A DNA stretch of 64,000 bases, taken from contig NZ_CP063808.1 in assembly GCF_018128905.1 (NCBI RefSeq), forward strand, positions 62,001-126,000. Direction: 5' to 3'. The translations under genes and the position numbers were made by a program. The notes below the pieces were generated by a model that worked only from the letters and a program-made list of their open reading frames with translations, did not search any database and was not told the origin of the DNA. Position 1 is the first letter of the stretch, and each line of letters begins with the position of its first letter. Below are positions 16,781 through 25,318 of this stretch, in pieces. The stretch comes from Streptomyces sp. A2-16. Lineage in GTDB: Bacteria; Actinomycetota; Actinomycetes; Streptomycetales; Streptomycetaceae.

Positions 16781-18208
16781 GTGACGACGATGACGGATGC
16801 GTCCGTACGCGAGTTCAAGATGCCCGACGTGGGCGAGGGCCTCACCGAGGCGGAGATCCTCAAGTGGTACGTCCAGGTCGGGGACACGGTCACCGACGGG
16901 CAGGTGGTGTGCGAGGTGGAGACGGCCAAGGCGGCCGTCGAACTGCCCATCCCCTACGACGGTGTGGTGCGCGACCTGCACTTCCCCGAGGGCACCACGG
17001 TGGACGTCGGCACCTCGATCATCGCGATCGACGTGAGCGGCGGGGCGGACGCGCAGGCGCCGGCCGAGGCTGCGCAAGCCCCTGTGGCCGCTGCCCCTGT
17101 CGCCGACGCCGACGAGAAGAAGCCGGAGGGCCGTCAGCCGGTCCTGGTCGGCTACGGCGTGGCGACCTCCTCCACCAAGCGCCGCCCCCGCAAGGGTGCC
17201 GAGGTACCGGTCCAGCAGGCGTCGGCGGCCGTCCAGACCGAGCTGAACGGTCACGGTGCGGCTCCCGTGCCGGAGTCCCGCCCGCTGGCCAAGCCCCCGG
17301 TCCGCAAGCTGGCCAAGGACCTGGGCGTAGACCTCGCCACGGTGATCCCGTCCGGCCCGGACGGCATCATCACCCGCGAGGACGTCCACGCGGCGGTCAC
17401 GCAGACCGGGACGGTCACCCCGACCGAGACGCCGGCGCCGGTCACCACGGCCCCGGTGACCCAGGTACCCGCGGTCCCGGCGGCGCCCGTCGCCTCCTAC
17501 GACACGGCCCGCGAGACCCGCGTCCCGGTCAAGGGCGTCCGCAAGGCGACGGCCGCCGCGATGGTCGGTTCCGCGTTCACGGCCCCGCATGTCACGGAGT
17601 TCGTGACGGTGGACGTGACCCGCACCCTGAAGCTGGTCGAGGAGCTCAAGCAGGACAAGGACTTCACGGGTCTGCGGGTGAACCCGCTCCTGCTGATCGC
17701 CAAGGCCCTGCTGGTGGCGATCAGGCGCAACCCGGACGTCAACGCGTCCTGGGACGAGGCGAACCAGGAGATCGTCCTCAAGCACTACGTCAACCTGGGC
17801 ATCGCCGCGGCCACCCCCCGCGGCCTGATCGTCCCGAACATCAAGGACGCCGACGCCAAGACGCTTCCGCAACTGGCCGAGGCGCTGGGCGAGTTGGTGG
17901 CGACCGCGAAGGAGGGCCGCACCTCCCCGGCCGCGATGCAGGGCGGCACGGTGACCATCACCAACGTCGGCGTCTTCGGCGTCGACACCGGCACCCCGAT
18001 CCTGCCGCCCGGCGAGTCCGCGATCCTCGCCGTCGGCGCGATCAAGCTCCAGCCCTGGGTCCACAAGGGCAAGGTCAAGCCCCGTCAGGTCACCACCCTG
18101 GCACTCAGCTTCGACCACCGCCTGGTCGACGGCGAACTGGGCTCCAAGCTCCTCGCCGACGTGGCCGCGATCCTGGAACAGCCCAAGAAACTGATCACCT
18201 GGGCGTGA
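16781..18208 (+). CDS. bkdC: BCDH dihydrolipoamide acyltransferase E2
   Basis: A 475-residue protein. The lipoyl domain has K50 in CEVETAKAAVELP. A long Ala/Pro/Glu linker follows. The E1/E3-binding domain is PPVRKLAKDLGVDLATVIPSG (~175-210), then a second linker and the catalytic domain (RVPVKGVRKATAAAM to LSFDHRLVDGELG). GTG 16781 is preferred since GGAGAGG lies just upstream and 10 nt after bkdB; ATG 16790 is the alternative. A strong terminator follows, closing the bkdABC operon. E3 (lipoamide dehydrogenase) is not encoded here and is probably shared with other complexes. Confidence 0.94.
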   Translation: MTTMTDASVREFKMPDVGEGLTEAEILKWYVQVGDTVTDGQVVCEVETAKAAVELPIPYDGVVRDLHFPEGTTVDVGTSIIAIDVSGGADAQAPAEAAQAPVAAAPVADADEKKPEGRQPVLVGYGVATSSTKRRPRKGAEVPVQQASAAVQTELNGHGAAPVPESRPLAKPPVRKLAKDLGVDLATVIPSGPDGIITREDVHAAVTQTGTVTPTETPAPVTTAPVTQVPAVPAAPVASYDTARETRVPVKGVRKATAAAMVGSAFTAPHVTEFVTVDVTRTLKLVEELKQDKDFTGLRVNPLLLIAKALLVAIRRNPDVNASWDEANQEIVLKHYVNLGIAAATPRGLIVPNIKDADAKTLPQLAEALGELVATAKEGRTSPAAMQGGTVTITNVGVFGVDTGTPILPPGESAILAVGAIKLQPWVHKGKVKPRQVTTLALSFDHRLVDGELGSKLLADVAAILEQPKKLITWA

Positions 18209-18236
18209 CCCGCGGGTAGCGGACAAGTTGTCCAAC

Positions 18237-18281
18237 ACTGAGGGGACGGCCGCACGTTCGGGTTGCGGCCGTCCCTTCAGT
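18237..18281. terminator. Hairpin terminator after bkdABC
   Basis: 18-bp arms (18237-18254 and 18264-18281) with one G-T wobble and a 9-nt loop. It lies between the convergent bkdC and Bro-N genes and so may serve both. Confidence 0.9.
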
Positions 18282-18296
18282 CGTGCACGGGGTGGA

Positions 18297-19274
18297 TCAG
18301 GACCGATGGAGCACGTACACCGGCGCGCCGCCCTCCGTAGCGCCCTGAGAACGAATGCAGGCGTGCTTGCGCAGCAGCCGCAGGCATTCGTTGACGCGAT
18401 GCACGGACAGTCCCGTCCGGGCCGCGATCGATTCGAGCGGCTGCCGCAGTTCACCCTCCTCGACCAGCACCGGAGCGATGACGACGGCCACGGTCCAGAC
18501 GTCCTCGGTCACGGACAACCGCCGCCGCCAGTCGGCCAGGACGGATTCCGTCGTCGGCTGTGACAGCGAGTCGGCGGTGTGCGTCGGACGTTCGAGCGCC
18601 AGGGCGTCGAGCCGGTCCGCGATGCGCTCCATGGCCAGGGCGATGGCCTGCTGGGCCGCGAGAGTGGCACGCTGCGTCTCCAGTATCTCCCGCTGCGATT
18701 CCACGATCGCTTCCTGCAGGGCGATCGACTTGTGCTGAGCGGCGGCGAACTGCTCGTCGGCCTGGAGGTTGCGCTCCTCGAGCCGGACGATGGCCTCGGC
18801 GACCTGGTCCGGCATGGCGTAGGCGATGGGCGCGCCTGGCTCGGAAGGCTGCACCTCGGCCTCTTCGAGGGTGTAGGAGCCCTCTCGCTGGACGGTCTCG
18901 ATCACTTCGGCGGCCCACTGTTTGAAGGGGGCGCAGGAGGGTTTGGTGCAGGCGTTGACGAGAAGGATGAGGCCTTGGAGGGAGATGACATTCAGGTCTC
19001 GACGCCACTCTCTACCTGCGGGAATGCTGAGACCGTAAGCCCCAGTTACGGTCTCGAGGATCTCTCGATGGTCGTCAGGTACATGGTCGGCGAGAGCCTG
19101 CCGAGAGTTCGTGTGCCCCAGTTGCCTGCACACATCCACCGCCGGAAACCAATGGTTCCCGTCCGGCATGGTCAGCCTCCGGATTCGGTGCCCGGTCGCC
19201 GCGTAGACGAAGTCACTGACGTCGATCGCCTCGTATTTCTTGCCCGCCTCGGGCCGCTTGCTGGGTTCGTTCAT
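18297..19274 (-). CDS. Bro-N domain (phage anti-repressor-like) DNA-binding protein
   Basis: A 325-residue protein. The N-terminus (~18-125) is a Bro-N domain: HWFPAVDVCRQLGHTNSRQAL, then LISLQGLILLVN-type strands and CAPFKQWAAEVI, as in phage anti-repressors and baculovirus BRO proteins. The middle (~150-240) is a long coiled coil rich in Gln/Glu/Ala (ESQREILETQRATLAAQQ). The C-terminus looks like a winged helix (QPLESIAARTGLSVHRVNECLRLLRKHACI). Streptomycetes have many chromosomal copies whose roles are mostly unknown. ATG 19274 has GGAGGTGG 7 nt upstream and overlaps an imperfect palindrome GTTCA-CA-TGAAC, a possible own operator. Base usage is slightly less GC-biased than the neighbours, hinting at transfer. 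Confidence 0.8.
   Translation of the reverse strand: MNEPSKRPEAGKKYEAIDVSDFVYAATGHRIRRLTMPDGNHWFPAVDVCRQLGHTNSRQALADHVPDDHREILETVTGAYGLSIPAGREWRRDLNVISLQGLILLVNACTKPSCAPFKQWAAEVIETVQREGSYTLEEAEVQPSEPGAPIAYAMPDQVAEAIVRLEERNLQADEQFAAAQHKSIALQEAIVESQREILETQRATLAAQQAIALAMERIADRLDALALERPTHTADSLSQPTTESVLADWRRRLSVTEDVWTVAVVIAPVLVEEGELRQPLESIAARTGLSVHRVNECLRLLRKHACIRSQGATEGGAPVYVLHRS
19029..19055. repeat. Perfect inverted repeat inside the Bro-N gene
   Basis: GAGACCGTAA (19029-19038) and TTACGGTCTC (19046-19055) are exact complements with a 7-nt loop. They lie inside the coding part of the Bro-N domain. Confidence 0.8.
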
Positions 19275-19395
19275 GTGAACCACCTCCGCAGCGGAACCTA
19301 GGGTGAAGAAGATCGGGTATGCCAACTGACGTAACGATGTTCACCAATGCGAGGGAAAGTCCCGGATTCCGCTGGCGTCCGCGGCACCCGGTACG

Positions 19396-19435
19396 ACGAA
19401 GGGGCCTGCCACCGCAGAGTGGCAGGCCCCTTCGT
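19396..19435 (-). terminator. Hairpin terminator after the carboxypeptidase gene
   Basis: 17-bp perfect arms (19396-19412 and 19419-19435) with a 6-nt loop, just downstream of the carboxypeptidase stop on the minus strand. Confidence 0.9.
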
Positions 19436-19449
19436 GATGTTCCGGGGCG

Positions 19450-20349
19450 TCAGCTGATCTTGGCGTAGCCGTAGTTGATGAGCTTCTTCACGTCGGTGGT
19501 GCGGTTGGCCGCCGAGGAGGAGGTCATGACCGTGCCGATGACGGACTCGCCGTTCTTCGTCGCGGCGAAGACCAGGCAGTACTTGGAGTCGGTGCCCGAG
19601 CCGGTCTTGATGCCGAGCGTGCCGTTCCAGCCGAGCAGGGTGTTGGTGTTCGTCCAGGCGCCCATGGTGCGGGTGCTGCCGGTCTTCGTGATCGTCTTCG
19701 CCGTGTACGACTTGGTCTTCACGACCGACTTGAAGGTGGAGTTCTTCATCACGTTGCGGGCGAGCAGCGTGAGGTCCTTCGGCGTCGAGGCGTTCGCACC
19801 ATTGCTTATTCCGTCGAACGAGTCGAACTTCGTGTTCGTCATGCCCAGGCTCCGGGCCGTGGTGTTCATCTTCGCGATGAACGACTTGGTGCGCGCGGAG
19901 ACCGTCGAACCGGTGCCGAACTTGTCGGCGAGGGCCATCGCGGCGTCACAGCCGGACGGCAGCATCATCCCGTAGAGCAGCTGACGGACCGTGACCTTGT
20001 CGCCGACGATCAGGCGGGCGGACGAGGCGCCCTTGGAGACGATGTAGTCGCTGTACGCCTTCTTGATCGTGACCTTGGCGTCCAGGTTCAGGTTCGACTG
20101 CGACAGCACGACCTTCGCGGTCATGATCTTCGTGGTGGAAGCGGTGAGCCGCTTCGTGTTCGGCGCCTTGCTGTAGAGGGTGGAGCCGGTCGCGCTGTTC
20201 ATCAGGAATCCGCCCTTGGCGGTGATGGTCGGCGTGGTGAGTGCCTGCGCGGGTGCCGCGGTGAGAGCTCCGGTGGCGAGCACTGCGCCGGTCGTGATCG
20301 CGACGGCTGCGGCTCTGCGGACACGGAGGCCCTTGGTGGCGGTAATCAA
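19450..20349 (-). CDS. Secreted D-alanyl-D-alanine carboxypeptidase (peptidase S11)
   Basis: About 299 residues. An N-terminal signal peptide (RVRRAAAVAITTGAVLATGALTAAPAQA) precedes the penicillin-binding catalytic domain. The three active-site motifs are STTK (SxxK nucleophile), SGCD (the SxN position, with Cys replacing Asn) and KTGSG. It trims the terminal D-Ala of peptidoglycan peptides outside the membrane. The open frame reaches GTG 20421, but the extra residues are Phe/Pro-rich and not signal-like. I prefer TTG 20349, which has GGGG upstream and yields a standard signal peptide. It sits alone between terminators. The Cys in motif two is known in some actinobacterial DacA-type enzymes. 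Confidence 0.87.
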   Translation of the reverse strand: MITATKGLRVRRAAAVAITTGAVLATGALTAAPAQALTTPTITAKGGFLMNSATGSTLYSKAPNTKRLTASTTKIMTAKVVLSQSNLNLDAKVTIKKAYSDYIVSKGASSARLIVGDKVTVRQLLYGMMLPSGCDAAMALADKFGTGSTVSARTKSFIAKMNTTARSLGMTNTKFDSFDGISNGANASTPKDLTLLARNVMKNSTFKSVVKTKSYTAKTITKTGSTRTMGAWTNTNTLLGWNGTLGIKTGSGTDSKYCLVFAATKNGESVIGTVMTSSSAANRTTDVKKLINYGYAKIS

Positions 20350-20522
20350 CTGAAATACCCCGAATACGTCGAATGCCCCTGGGTGCGGCCGAGTTGGAAG
20401 GGGAAGAAAGTGGGGCCGCACGTGTGTGACACGTAACTAGCACACAAGGTTGTGCCCCGACTGAGGCGGGCGTGGTTCTCGTCGGCGTGAGTGCCTGTCG
20501 AGGTCCGAATACTGGACGGGAC

Positions 20523-20551
20523 TTATCATGCGTACGTGTTGTATCTAAGCT
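20523..20551 (+). promoter_or_regulatory. Promoter of the GntR gene, probably leaderless
   Basis: TTATCA (20523-20528), 17-bp spacer, TAAGCT (20546-20551), then 6 nt to the ATG at 20558. The spacing fits a housekeeping promoter whose transcript starts at or near the start codon. Confidence 0.5.
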
Positions 20552-20557
20552 GTGGGC

Positions 20558-21208
20558 ATGAGCTTGGCCGTGAAACAGCCCCCCGCCGCCGATCGCGTCT
20601 ACGCCCACGTCAAGCAGGGTGTACTGGACCGCCGTTACGAGGGCGGGAGCCTGCTCACCGAGGGTGAGCTCGCCGAGGCCGTCGGGGTTTCCCGCACACC
20701 TGTGCGAGAGGCGCTGCTGCGGCTGGAGGTCGAAGGGCTGATCAAGCTTTACCCGAAAAAGGGAGCACTGGTCCTGCCCGTCTCCGCCCAGGAGATCGCC
20801 GACGTGGTCGAGACCCGGCAGCTCGTCGAGGGGCACGCCGTCCGCAAGGCCGTACCGGCGTCACCGCAGCTCCTCGCCCGCCTCGAGGAACTGCTCGCCC
20901 AGCAGAAGGAGCAGGCCGCCACCGGGGATCTGGCCGGAGCCGCCGTCACCGACCGCTGCTTCCACGCCGAGATCGTCCGCAGCGGTGGCAACGAGATCCT
21001 CAGCCGGCTCTACGACCAGCTCCGCGACCGCCAGCTCAGGATGGGAGTCGCCGTGATGCACGCCCACCCGGACCGCATCACCAAGACCCTCGCCGAGCAC
21101 GAGCAGATCCTCCGGGCCCTGCGCGCCGGCGACGCGGAGGCGGTCGTAGGCCTCATTCACGGGCATGTCGAGTGGTTCTCCCACCTCGCGCGGGGAGAGG
21201 TGCGATGA
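20558..21208 (+). CDS. GntR-family regulator, FadR/FCD subfamily
   Basis: A 216-residue regulator. The winged helix at ~10-70 has LTEGELAEAVGVSRTPVREALLRLEVEGLI. An all-helical FCD effector domain follows, with the metal-ligand pattern D..H (AAVTDRCFHAEIV), H (VAVMHAHPDRI) and H (HEQIL). It probably senses a carboxylic acid. The MFS gene downstream overlaps its stop (ATGA), so this is a two-gene operon. The regulator may control uptake or export of its own ligand. Start ATG 20558; GTG 20552 is possible. Confidence 0.9.
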   Translation: MSLAVKQPPAADRVYAHVKQGVLDRRYEGGSLLTEGELAEAVGVSRTPVREALLRLEVEGLIKLYPKKGALVLPVSAQEIADVVETRQLVEGHAVRKAVPASPQLLARLEELLAQQKEQAATGDLAGAAVTDRCFHAEIVRSGGNEILSRLYDQLRDRQLRMGVAVMHAHPDRITKTLAEHEQILRALRAGDAEAVVGLIHGHVEWFSHLARGEVR

Positions 21209-22503
21209 GCCGCGCCACGCTTCTTCCCGGAGACCCTCCGGGCGGCCGCCGCGCGATGGCCGTGTGGGGCATCGGCGTCTCCGTCTACTTCGTCGCGGTC
21301 ATCTTCCGTACGTCCCTCGGGGTCGCGGGCCTCGATGCGGCCGACCGCTTCCATGTGAACGCCTCGGCCCTGTCGACCTTCTCGATCCTCCAGCTCCTCG
21401 TCTACGCCGGCATGCAGATACCCGTCGGCCTGCTCGTCGACCGGCTCGGCACCAAGAAGGTGCTGACGATCGGCGTGGTGCTCTTCACGGCCGGACAGCT
21501 CGGCTTCGCGTTCTCCCCCTCCTACGGAACGGCCCTCGCCTCGCGCGCCCTGCTCGGCTGCGGTGACGCGATGACCTTCATCAGCGTGCTGCGGCTCGGC
21601 ACCCGCTGGTTCCCGGCCCGGCGCGGCCCCCTGGTCGCGCAGCTCGCCGGGCTCGCCGGCATGGCGGGCAACCTGGTCTCCACGCTGGTCCTGGCCCGGC
21701 TGCTGCACGGCATCGGCTGGACGCCCGCGTTCGCGGGCAGTTCGCTGGCCGGTGTGGTGGTGCTGGTCCTGCTGCTGCTCTTCCTCAAGGACCACCCCGA
21801 GGGGCACGAGCCGGAGCCGTTCCCGCACCGGGGGGCGGCCTACGTACGGCGGCAGATCGCCGCGTCCTGGCGGGAGCCCGGCACCCGGCTGGGCCTGTGG
21901 GTGCACTTCACGACGCAGTTCCCGGCGATGGTGTTCCTGCTGCTGTGGGGCCTGCCGTTCCTCGTCGAGGCACAGGGACTGTCCCGGGCGGTGGCGGGCG
22001 AACTGCTCACTCTCGTCGTGCTGTCCAACATGGTCGTCGGTCTGGTCTACGGCCAGATCGTGGCCCGGCACCACGAGGCGCGGCTGCCGCTCGCGCTCGG
22101 CACCGTGGGGGCGACGGCGCTGCTGTGGGCGGGCACGCTCGCCTACCCCGGCGAACGGGCCCCGATGTGGCTGCTGATCGTGCTGTGCGTGGTCCTCGGC
22201 TCGTGCGGTCCGGCGTCGATGCTCGGCTTCGACTTCGCGCGCCCGGCGAACCCGCCGGAGCGGCAGGGGACCGCGTCCGGCATCACCAACATGGGCGGGT
22301 TCGTCGCCTCGATGACCACCCTGTTCGCCGTCGGTGTCCTCCTGGACGCGACCGACGGCGACTACACCGTCGCCTTCTCCTCCGTCTTCGTGCTCCAGGC
22401 GCTCGGCGTCAGCCAGATCCTGCGGCTGCGCAGGCGCGCGGCGCGCAGGGAGCGGGAGCGGCTGGTGGCGAGCCGGGTGGAGACGGTGCACGTCCCCGCC
22501 TGA
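21205..22503 (+). CDS. Major facilitator superfamily transporter
   Basis: A 432-residue membrane protein with about 12 transmembrane helices. The loop-2/3 motif is VGLLVDRLGTKKVL (the MFS signature GxxxDrxGrkk). A central cytoplasmic loop lies around residues 195-225, and the second half begins WVHFTTQFPAMVFLLLWG. It resembles nitrate/sugar-phosphate-type MFS carriers of actinobacteria, but the substrate is unknown. It is translationally coupled to the GntR regulator gene. It converges with the methyltransferase gene with only 5 nt between stops and no hairpin. Confidence 0.9.
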   Translation: MSRATLLPGDPPGGRRAMAVWGIGVSVYFVAVIFRTSLGVAGLDAADRFHVNASALSTFSILQLLVYAGMQIPVGLLVDRLGTKKVLTIGVVLFTAGQLGFAFSPSYGTALASRALLGCGDAMTFISVLRLGTRWFPARRGPLVAQLAGLAGMAGNLVSTLVLARLLHGIGWTPAFAGSSLAGVVVLVLLLLFLKDHPEGHEPEPFPHRGAAYVRRQIAASWREPGTRLGLWVHFTTQFPAMVFLLLWGLPFLVEAQGLSRAVAGELLTLVVLSNMVVGLVYGQIVARHHEARLPLALGTVGATALLWAGTLAYPGERAPMWLLIVLCVVLGSCGPASMLGFDFARPANPPERQGTASGITNMGGFVASMTTLFAVGVLLDATDGDYTVAFSSVFVLQALGVSQILRLRRRAARRERERLVASRVETVHVPA

Positions 22504-22508
22504 GCGCG

Positions 22509-23288
22509 TCAGCGCACGGGGACGAGCGTGAGATACGCCAGCCCCAGGACGCCCCGGTAGCTCAGCCATTGCGCGCGGTGCCGGTCGAGCCGCTCGCGGG
22601 TCGCTGCCGCCAGCGGATGGTCACTATGATCCGCCAGCCACACCTCGGCGTCCGCCTGGTAGCCGGACTCGAACTCCTCCCACTCGTCGAGGCTCGCGGT
22701 CTCCGTCCACTCGGGACGGAATCCGGCGGCCACGGCGAGGTCGACGAGGGACGCCAGGTCGACTTGGTCGCTCGCGGCGGCACCGGGCCACATGCCGGAC
22801 AGTTCGGCCGGGGTCGGAGTGCGCTGCCAGAAGCCTTCCCCGAGCAGTACGCGCCCGCCGTCCCGGACGAGTCGGCGCAGTTCCCGGAGCGCGTCCGGAA
22901 GGTGGCCGGGCGGCTCGGTCGCGGTGAGGACGTGACTCGAACCGACGCACAGCACCAGATCGGCGGGGCCCCGCGAGGTGCCGACGGCGGACTCCTGCAC
23001 GAACCTCGCCCGGTCCGCGAGGCCCAGCGCCTCGGCGTTGCGTCGGCCGCGGTCCAGATCCTCGGCGGCGAGATCGATCCCGGTGCCCGTCGCCGCGGGC
23101 ACGGCCGCCAGGATCCGCAGCATCAACTCGCCCCAACCGCAGCCGAGATCGAGCACGCTCGCGGGCTCCGCGAGCGCGAGTCGCCGTACGAGGGCGTCCG
23201 CCCGGGCTTCGGACAGCGGGCCGTGGAAGGTCAGCCGGGTGAGCCGGGGCGGGCCGCCGTTCGTCGTGTCGTGCGCTGTGTCGCTCAT
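22509..23288 (-). CDS. SAM-dependent class I methyltransferase
   Basis: A 259-residue protein with the SAM-binding motif I VLDLGCGWGELMLRILA (~55-71). Motif II acidic residues are in GTGIDLAAEDLDRG, and motif IV is in ADLVLCVGSSHVL. The rest is a Rossmann-fold methyltransferase of the type-11/25 group. The substrate is unknown, probably a small molecule. A TAGCGT box lies 6 nt before the ATG, so the mRNA may be leaderless. Confidence 0.87.
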   Translation of the reverse strand: MSDTAHDTTNGGPPRLTRLTFHGPLSEARADALVRRLALAEPASVLDLGCGWGELMLRILAAVPAATGTGIDLAAEDLDRGRRNAEALGLADRARFVQESAVGTSRGPADLVLCVGSSHVLTATEPPGHLPDALRELRRLVRDGGRVLLGEGFWQRTPTPAELSGMWPGAAASDQVDLASLVDLAVAAGFRPEWTETASLDEWEEFESGYQADAEVWLADHSDHPLAAATRERLDRHRAQWLSYRGVLGLAYLTLVPVR

Positions 23289-23294
23289 GGCCGC

Positions 23295-23300
23295 ACGCTA
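23295..23300 (-). promoter_or_regulatory. -10 box of a probable leaderless promoter
   Basis: On the minus strand TAGCGT is followed by 6 nt and then the methyltransferase ATG, without a Shine-Dalgarno sequence. Confidence 0.45.
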
Positions 23301-23365
23301 ACCACCGCTGTCGCCCCACGACATCGAATATCGGGACGGCAGCGAGTGGATGCGAGCCCTGTCCG

Positions 23366-24190
23366 CTACCTCGTCACCGTGAAGTTCCGCAGGATCGCGG
23401 ACGTCAGTTCCGGGTCGCCCTCCGCCTTCACGCGGTCCGCCACCGACTCCAGGGTCACCCGCCCGCAGGCGAGGCGGACGTAGGTCTCCCAGTCGAGGCT
23501 GAGGGTGGCCGCCGGGCCGAGGGCGGGGGCGGTCTCCAGGGTGCCGCGGCCCTGGATGTCGACGCGGATGGTGCGCAGGAACTCGACGGGGCCGTGCACG
23601 TCGAAGACGATCGCCGAACTGCGGGGCGCGTCGGCCTTGACGGCCACTATGTCGGGGAGCGCGGCGAGCAGCACGTCACGGGCGATGTGCGCGCCGGGGG
23701 AGTCGAGGTTGCCGGGCCGGCCGAGGGCGGTGCGCAGGTCCTGTTCGTGCACCCATACGTCGAAGGCGTGCTGGCGCATGGAATCCGCGAGCGTCAGTTC
23801 GGTTCCCAGCGGGCCGCGCACCTTCGTGCCGGGGTCGCGGGACTCGTTCCGCAGCTGGCGGTTGCGGCGGATGATGACGTACTCCAGCTCGGAGGTCATC
23901 TCCGGCGCCGTGTGGTGGCGGCGGACGTCGACCTGCATCTCCGTGTACCGCTGGTGGTCGTTGGTGACGTGGAAGAGGTCGCGGGGGAGGGTGTGGATGG
24001 GGCGCGGGTCGCCGAGCATCTCGCAGTCCAGGCCGATGACATGGGACACCACGTCCCGCACGGACCAGCCGGGGCACGGGGTGCGGCGATTCCACTCTCC
24101 CTCCACGAGGGGGGTCACCAGCTCGGATATCGCGTCGATGGAGTGGGTCCAGGCGTCGGCGTAGGGCTGGAGGGTGGGATGCAGACTCAC
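23366..24190 (-). CDS. Mycothiol-dependent maleylpyruvate isomerase-family protein
   Basis: A 274-residue protein. The DinB-like MDMPI N-terminal domain has YADAWTHSIDAISELV, then TPCPGWSVRDVVSHVIGLD with the metal-ligand His. A second ligand region is around MRQHAFDVWVHEQDLRTALG. The C-terminal domain (~175-274) is a sterol-carrier-like MDMPI-C domain. Such enzymes use mycothiol, the actinobacterial thiol, for isomerisation or conjugation of small molecules. The open frame runs to 24448, but GTG 24190 starts at VSLHPTLQPYADAW, where homology would begin. It is divergent from the amidase gene. Confidence 0.85.
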   Translation of the reverse strand: MSLHPTLQPYADAWTHSIDAISELVTPLVEGEWNRRTPCPGWSVRDVVSHVIGLDCEMLGDPRPIHTLPRDLFHVTNDHQRYTEMQVDVRRHHTAPEMTSELEYVIIRRNRQLRNESRDPGTKVRGPLGTELTLADSMRQHAFDVWVHEQDLRTALGRPGNLDSPGAHIARDVLLAALPDIVAVKADAPRSSAIVFDVHGPVEFLRTIRVDIQGRGTLETAPALGPAATLSLDWETYVRLACGRVTLESVADRVKAEGDPELTSAILRNFTVTR

Positions 24191-24372
24191 GGAACGGGAC
24201 CCCTCGGCGGTCGGAGCACGGGCTGGTGATGGCGGCGTTGCCAGTGGAGGTGGTGGCTGTCGGCGGGTGTCTTGGAACGCTAAGTTACGCTGCTGTGAGG
24301 CACCCCGGCAGTGCTTTCGTGTGACGATCGTAGGCCCGTAATGGACGGCTCGAATGCCAGGACGGTGGTAGT

Positions 24373-25146
24373 GTGCGCGCCTCTTTGATCCAGATCGCCG
24401 TGGAAGAGGGCGAATCGGTCGAATCGCGTCGGCTTCGCATGGCCTCACTGGTACGGGATCAGGCCGGATCCGATCTCGTCGTGCTGCCGGAGCTGTGGAC
24501 CACCGGGGCGTTCGCCTTCGAGGAGTTCGGGAGCGCGGCCGAGCCGCTGCGAGGGCCGACTCACGAGGTCATGGCGAAGGCCGCGAGCGACGCGGGCGCG
24601 TGGCTGCACGCGGGCTCGATCCCCGAGCGGGCCCCCGACGGCACCCTGTACAACACCTCTCTCGTCTTCTCCCCCACGGGTGAGTCGGTCGCCACCTACC
24701 GCAAGATCCACCGCTTCGGCTTCGACAAGGGCGAGGCCGTGCTGATGGGCCGGGGCGAGGAGCTGGTGACGGTCCGTCTGCCCGACACGACGCTGGGCGT
24801 CGCCACCTGTTACGACCTCCGGTTCCCCGAACTCTTCCGCGGTCTCGTCGACGCGGGCGCCGAGACCCTGGTGATCCCGGCGGGCTGGCCGGAGCGCCGC
24901 CGGGCGCACTGGACGCTGCTGGCCCGGGCGCGGGCGGTCGAGAACCAGGCGTTCGTGCTCGCCTGCGGAACGGCCGGGACGCACGCGGGAGTTCCGCAGG
25001 CAGGTCACTCGATCGTGGTGGATCCGTGGGGCGAGGTCCTCGCGGAGGCGGGCGCCGGCGAGGAGGTCCTCACGGTGGAGTTCGACCCCGGGAAGGTGGC
25101 CGTGACGAGGGAGCAGTTCCCGGCCCTGAAGGACCGGGTGCTCTGA
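24373..25146 (+). CDS. Carbon-nitrogen hydrolase (nitrilase superfamily amidase)
   Basis: A 257-residue enzyme with the nitrilase catalytic triad: E40 in VVLPELW, K111 in YRKIHRFGF and C146 in GVATCYDLRFPELF. This resembles omega-amidase/Nit2-like enzymes, which hydrolyse amides such as 2-oxoglutaramate or deaminated glutathione. The full fold is present. GTG 24373 starts directly at the first beta strand (RASLIQIAV). It is a single gene, followed by a tandem-repeat region rather than a clear terminator. Confidence 0.9.
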   Translation: MRASLIQIAVEEGESVESRRLRMASLVRDQAGSDLVVLPELWTTGAFAFEEFGSAAEPLRGPTHEVMAKAASDAGAWLHAGSIPERAPDGTLYNTSLVFSPTGESVATYRKIHRFGFDKGEAVLMGRGEELVTVRLPDTTLGVATCYDLRFPELFRGLVDAGAETLVIPAGWPERRRAHWTLLARARAVENQAFVLACGTAGTHAGVPQAGHSIVVDPWGEVLAEAGAGEEVLTVEFDPGKVAVTREQFPALKDRVL

Positions 25147-25149
25147 CAC

Positions 25150-25315
25150 CGGGCGCACCGCAGCACCCGCGTTGCTCCGCAGCCACCGGGTCGCACCGCA
25201 GCCCCGGGTCGCACCGCAACCCCGGGTCCCTCAGCCGCCCCGGGTCCAGCCGCCACGGGTCGCTCCGCAGCCCCTGGGCCACTCCGCAGCCCCGGATCAC
25301 CCCGCCCCGGTTCCC
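25150..25315. repeat. Degenerate tandem repeat region downstream of the amidase gene
   Basis: About eight imperfect units of 17-20 bp resembling GGGTCGCACCGCAGCCCC. It is non-coding as far as I can see and lies between convergent genes. Confidence 0.75.
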
Positions 25316-25318
25316 GCC

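Noticed and set aside
18297..19274. Prophage or integrated element around the Bro-N gene
   Set aside because: No integrase, att repeats, structural phage genes or tRNA gene are present; the flanks are ordinary core genes.
19270..19281. GTTCATGTGAAC resembling parS
   Set aside because: It is two bases shorter and lacks the TTTCACGTGAAA core; better explained as an operator-like repeat at the Bro-N start.
22555..22575. GGTAGCTCAG, reminiscent of a tRNA D-arm
   Set aside because: It lies inside the methyltransferase coding sequence and no cloverleaf can be formed around it. No tRNA was found anywhere in the window.
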